From positions 1 to 64,000 of the forward strand of contig NZ_NFVA01000032.1 of the NCBI RefSeq assembly GCF_002264395.1: a stretch of DNA of 64,000 nt, written 5' to 3'. How positions within the stretch are numbered: the first letter of the stretch is position 1; every line of letters begins with the position of its first letter. Shown here piece after piece: positions 61,359-64,000 of the stretch. The DNA is from Paenibacillus sp. VTT E-133291. Its GTDB lineage: Bacteria > Bacillota > Bacilli > Paenibacillales > Paenibacillaceae. A program made the translations under genes and the position numbers. The notes below the pieces were generated by a model. It was not told the DNA's origin, did no database searches, and saw only the letters and a list, made by a program, of their open reading frames with translations.

Positions 61359-62297
61359 ATGAAGATGAAGGTAGGCGTAATTATGGGCGGGGTGTCCTCA
61401 GAGTATGAGGTATCCATGAATAGTGGTAGAGAGATTTTGAAGAATCTAGATCCCAATAAATATGAGGTTACTCCAATAGTGATCACCAAGCGTGAAGAGC
61501 TTATTGAGCAGGCAAAAGGAATCGATATCGCGCTGCTTGCGCTCCACGGAGCTTACGGAGAGGACGGTACGGTTCAGGGGACGCTGGAGACGATGGGGAT
61601 TCCTTATACGGGTAGTGGCGTTTTGTCTAGCAGCATTTGTATGGATAAAGATCTTTCCAAAAAGCTTATGCGCTGCTCAGGCGTCCATACAGCGGATTGG
61701 CTGTGCTGGGATAGTATGAAGGATTATTCTGAAGAAGCCGTAGAGCGGATTGGATATCCTGTTATGGTGAAGCCATGTTCAGGTGGTTCGAGTATCGGTA
61801 TGGAAAAGGTGAGCTGTAGCGAGGAGCTGTTCAGCGCAGTACAGAAGGCTTTTGCCTGTGATCAGTCAATTCTGATCGAGAGCTATATTCAAGGTCAGGA
61901 AATCACTTGTTCTATTCTAAATGGGGAGATGCTGCCCGTTTTGGGAATCACCTCGTCACATGCGGAGTGGTTCGATTACAGCGCGAAATACGATGATGGC
62001 GGGGCAGACGAACGGGTCATTGACCTACCAGCTGAGGTGTATGAGCGAGTACGTAATGCAGCCTTAACTTGCTACAAAGCACTAAAATGCAGTGTGTATG
62101 CAAGGGTGGATATGCTAATCAAGGATGGTATTCCGTATGTGCTGGAGGTGAATACATTACCGGGCATGACGAAGGCGAGTCTTTTACCAAAAAGCGCGCA
62201 AGCGGCAGGCTACACCTTCAGCGGACTGCTGGACGAGATCATTTCCCTTTCCCTAACAGAAAAGAGTCCGAAAGAAGAGGTGCTCAGTCATGCATAA
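61359..62297 (+). CDS. ddl: D-alanine--D-alanine ligase
   Basis: A 312-residue ATP-grasp ligase that joins two D-alanines for peptidoglycan. The opening KVGVIMGGVSSEYEVSM, HGAYGEDGTVQG, YTGSGVLSSSICMDK, VKPCSGGSSIGM and the C-terminal VLEVNTLPGMT are the family motifs; the metal-site Glu and Asn are in EVNT. Position 130-ish DWLCWDS is less usual. AGAGGTG supports the ATG at 61359; a GTG nine bases earlier is also in frame. It is slightly shorter than average and may be a second ligase. Its stop lies within the start of the next gene (eight-base overlap). Confidence 0.92.
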   Translation: MKMKVGVIMGGVSSEYEVSMNSGREILKNLDPNKYEVTPIVITKREELIEQAKGIDIALLALHGAYGEDGTVQGTLETMGIPYTGSGVLSSSICMDKDLSKKLMRCSGVHTADWLCWDSMKDYSEEAVERIGYPVMVKPCSGGSSIGMEKVSCSEELFSAVQKAFACDQSILIESYIQGQEITCSILNGEMLPVLGITSSHAEWFDYSAKYDDGGADERVIDLPAEVYERVRNAALTCYKALKCSVYARVDMLIKDGIPYVLEVNTLPGMTKASLLPKSAQAAGYTFSGLLDEIISLSLTEKSPKEEVLSHA

Positions 62298-63453
62298 TGA
62301 ATGGATTACTCCGCGTGTACGGGAGATTGCTCCCTCGGGGATTCGGGCTTTTTTTGACCTAAGTACAGGGAATCAGGATATTATATCGCTTGGTGTAGGC
62401 GAGCCTGATTTCGTTACACCGGAGCATGTAAGAGCTGCCTGTATTCGTGCTTTGAATAATGGGGAGACGATGTATACACCAAATTCCGGCTTGTTGGAGC
62501 TTAGAGAAGAGATCGCCTCTTATCTGCATACAAGCTTCAATCTCCGCTATGAGCCAACTAACGAGATTATGGTTACAGTGGGAAGCAGTGAAGCCGTGGA
62601 TTTGGCTCTGCGGGCCTTTATTACACCCGGGGATGAGATTATCGTCCCTTCTCCGAGCTATATTGCGTATTCGCCGATTACTCATTTGAACGGTGGGGTT
62701 ACAGTAGAGGTTGAATCTTCAGCCGAGCAGGGGTTTAAGCTTACTCCTGAAGCGTTGCGGCAGGTAATTACCCCGCGTTCCAAGATTCTTATGGTTAATT
62801 TTCCGACTAATCCTACAGGGGCAGTAATGACTTACGAGGATTGGCTGCCCATTGCACAGATTGTAAAAGAGAATAACTTACTTGTCATATCAGATGAAAT
62901 CTATGCCGAGCTAACCTATGATCGTCAGCATGTCAGCATTGCCGCACTTCCCGGGATGTTGGAACGAACAATTGTTATTAGCGGCTTCTCCAAAGCTTTT
63001 GCGATGACTGGCTGGAGAGTAGGTTATGCTTGTGGTGATCAGGAATTAATTGCTGCAATGCTCAAAATCCATCAGTACACTGCGATGTGTGCTCCAATAC
63101 TAGGTCAAATCGCTGCCATTGAATCACTACGGAACGGTATGGAACATAAGGACCACATGAAACGATGCTTTGATGAACGAAGAAAGCTGCTGGTTAGTGG
63201 ATTTCGTTCTATTGGTTTACCTTGCCACGAGCCGGAGGGTGCATTTTATGTCTTTCCTTCCATAGCTAATACCGGAATGAAGTCAGAGGATTTCGCTTTG
63301 CAGCTGCTTAAGGAGGTTGGTGTTGCTGCGGTTCCGGGCCATGTGTTTGGAGCGGGTGGAGAAGGGTATATTCGCTGCTCTTATGCAGCATCCCTACAAA
63401 AATTGACGGAAGCGTTGGAGAGAATCGAAGGATTTATGAAAGTGAAGTTGTAA
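62290..63453 (+). CDS. Class I aminotransferase (PatA/AspC-like)
   Basis: A 387-residue PLP-dependent aminotransferase. The PLP Lys is in ISGFSKAFAMTGWRVGYA near residue 230; Asn in NFPTNPTGAV and the substrate Arg near the C terminus (YIRCSYAAS) are present. The substrate is probably an aromatic, aspartate-type or dicarboxylic amino acid; exact specificity is not readable. It overlaps ddl by eight bases, so the three genes are one operon. A D-amino acid link is only suggested by context. Confidence 0.9.
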   Translation: MHNEWITPRVREIAPSGIRAFFDLSTGNQDIISLGVGEPDFVTPEHVRAACIRALNNGETMYTPNSGLLELREEIASYLHTSFNLRYEPTNEIMVTVGSSEAVDLALRAFITPGDEIIVPSPSYIAYSPITHLNGGVTVEVESSAEQGFKLTPEALRQVITPRSKILMVNFPTNPTGAVMTYEDWLPIAQIVKENNLLVISDEIYAELTYDRQHVSIAALPGMLERTIVISGFSKAFAMTGWRVGYACGDQELIAAMLKIHQYTAMCAPILGQIAAIESLRNGMEHKDHMKRCFDERRKLLVSGFRSIGLPCHEPEGAFYVFPSIANTGMKSEDFALQLLKEVGVAAVPGHVFGAGGEGYIRCSYAASLQKLTEALERIEGFMKVKL

Positions 63454-63463
63454 TTCTAGTGGT

Positions 63464-63491
63464 CCCCATCTATCATAGATGGGGGCTTTTC
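63464..63491 (+). terminator. Intrinsic terminator of the ddlR operon
   Basis: CCCCATCTAT/ATAGATGGGG (63464-63473 with 63475-63484), a ten-bp stem with a one-base centre, followed by GCTTTT. The tight loop may open by one or two pairs. Confidence 0.82.
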
Positions 63492-63545
63492 TGTGTAGAT
63501 AAGATAGAATAGGTTATACGGATATCTTTAATTGGAGGTTAAAAT

Positions 63546-64000
63546 ATGATTTCATCTATTCAAGAAGTAATTAAACGAATCACACCGGCTGATGAACAGT
63601 CTTTCCTAAAAGCGGAGCACCGCCTGAACATTCTGACCAAACCGCCAGGCAGCCTGGGACAATTGGAGACTTTGGCCGTTAAGCTCGCCGGAATTTCGGG
63701 TACGGAGCAGCCTAGTTTCACCAGACGAACGGTAGTTGTGATGGCTGCCGATCACGGTGTATGCTGCGAGGGAGTTAGCGCGTTTCCACAGGAAGTCACC
63801 ATGCAGATGGCCTATAATTTTCTCAGCGGAGGAGCGGCGGTGAATGTACTGGCACGCCAAGCTGGGGCTGAGGTAAAGTTCGTAGATATCGGTGTTAACG
63901 GCGACCTTAGTCATGAGGATCTGATTGAACGTAAAGTGCGCCGAGGAACGGATAATATAGCCGTGGGACCTGCGATGAGTCGTGAAGAAGCGATGAGTGC
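63546..64000 (+). CDS. cobT: Nicotinate-nucleotide--dimethylbenzimidazole phosphoribosyltransferase (5' part)
   Basis: The gene runs off the window, so only about 151 codons are visible. Translation begins MISSIQEVIKRITPADEQSF and continues with LNILTKPPGSLGQLE, VVVMAADHGVCCEGVSAFPQEVT and FLSGGAAVNVLARQAG, the classical N-terminal CobT signature. It activates the lower ligand base by phosphoribosyl transfer. The ATG at 63546 follows TTGGAGGTT. It restarts the cobalamin genes after the cat and ddlR insertion. Confidence 0.94.
   Translation, partial: MISSIQEVIKRITPADEQSFLKAEHRLNILTKPPGSLGQLETLAVKLAGISGTEQPSFTRRTVVVMAADHGVCCEGVSAFPQEVTMQMAYNFLSGGAAVNVLARQAGAEVKFVDIGVNGDLSHEDLIERKVRRGTDNIAVGPAMSREEAMS

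Noticed and set aside
1-64000. CRISPR arrays, insertion sequences, prophage or plasmid genes
   Set aside because: No regular repeat-spacer array, transposase, integrase or phage structural gene was recognised. The only repeats seen are the short ones listed.

Overview
The window reads as a chromosomal segment of a low-to-mid GC, spore-former-type Bacillota, most likely Paenibacillus or a close relative. The grounds are near-consensus AGGAGG ribosome binding sites with frequent TTG/GTG starts, consensus sigma-A promoters, a DUF2621 (YneK-type) protein, LplJ-type lipoate ligase, a DdlR-like regulator, and a copper-amine-oxidase-type stalk domain protein. No replicon marker, transposase, phage gene or CRISPR array is visible.

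Layout. 1-3.3 kb: tail of a tRNA, a glutathione peroxidase under a candidate OhrR-type operator, and four small or secreted proteins. 3.3-14 kb: Tad locus 1, a complete tight-adherence/type IVb pilus operon (TadZ, TadA, TadB, TadC, Flp-type pilin, TadE-like proteins, prepilin peptidase) closed by a membrane-anchored FHA protein. 14-17.7 kb: an epimerase-family protein, DUF2621, endonuclease IV and PurU. 17.8-31.2 kb: locus 2, a second and very different Tad-like operon. It has a SAF protein, a TadZ with a broken Walker A, a TadA ATPase, two TadB/TadC-like membrane proteins, two tandem tiny one-helix proteins and two TadE-like proteins, but no prepilin peptidase and no prepilin cleavage motif. 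It runs into three exported proteins, two of them large and PKD-like. Both loci are preceded by a short leader that ends in an intrinsic terminator.

31-40 kb is housekeeping: GNAT, a permuted NlpC/P60-like protein, transketolase with PpnP, a 3-hydroxyisobutyrate dehydrogenase-like enzyme, glucose-6-phosphate isomerase, YigZ, a TetR regulator and YjbQ. 40.2-44.2 kb: sulfate/thiosulfate ABC importer with its binding protein last. 44.4-52.8 kb: MBL hydrolase, MFS and DMT exporters, an ABC exporter behind a decayed GNAT gene, a HAD phosphatase, a YdjM-like membrane protein and lipoate ligase. 53-54.3 kb: a visibly GC-rich TetR plus methionine aminopeptidase pair that looks acquired.

54.6-64 kb: a cobalamin assembly/salvage cluster (CobD-type decarboxylase, CbiZ, CbiB, CobC-type phosphatase, CobT at the window edge). 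It is split by a chloramphenicol acetyltransferase gene with a readable leader-peptide attenuator and by a ddlR-ddl-aminotransferase operon. The 580-base gap between cobD and cbiZ holds two families of short repeats. The strongest candidates for something undescribed are locus 2 (a Tad-like machine apparently without prepilin processing), the paired terminator leaders in front of both Tad loci, and a 31-codon gene with its own Shine-Dalgarno and terminator between cat and ddlR. Functions are assigned from sequence motifs by eye; no database search was run.
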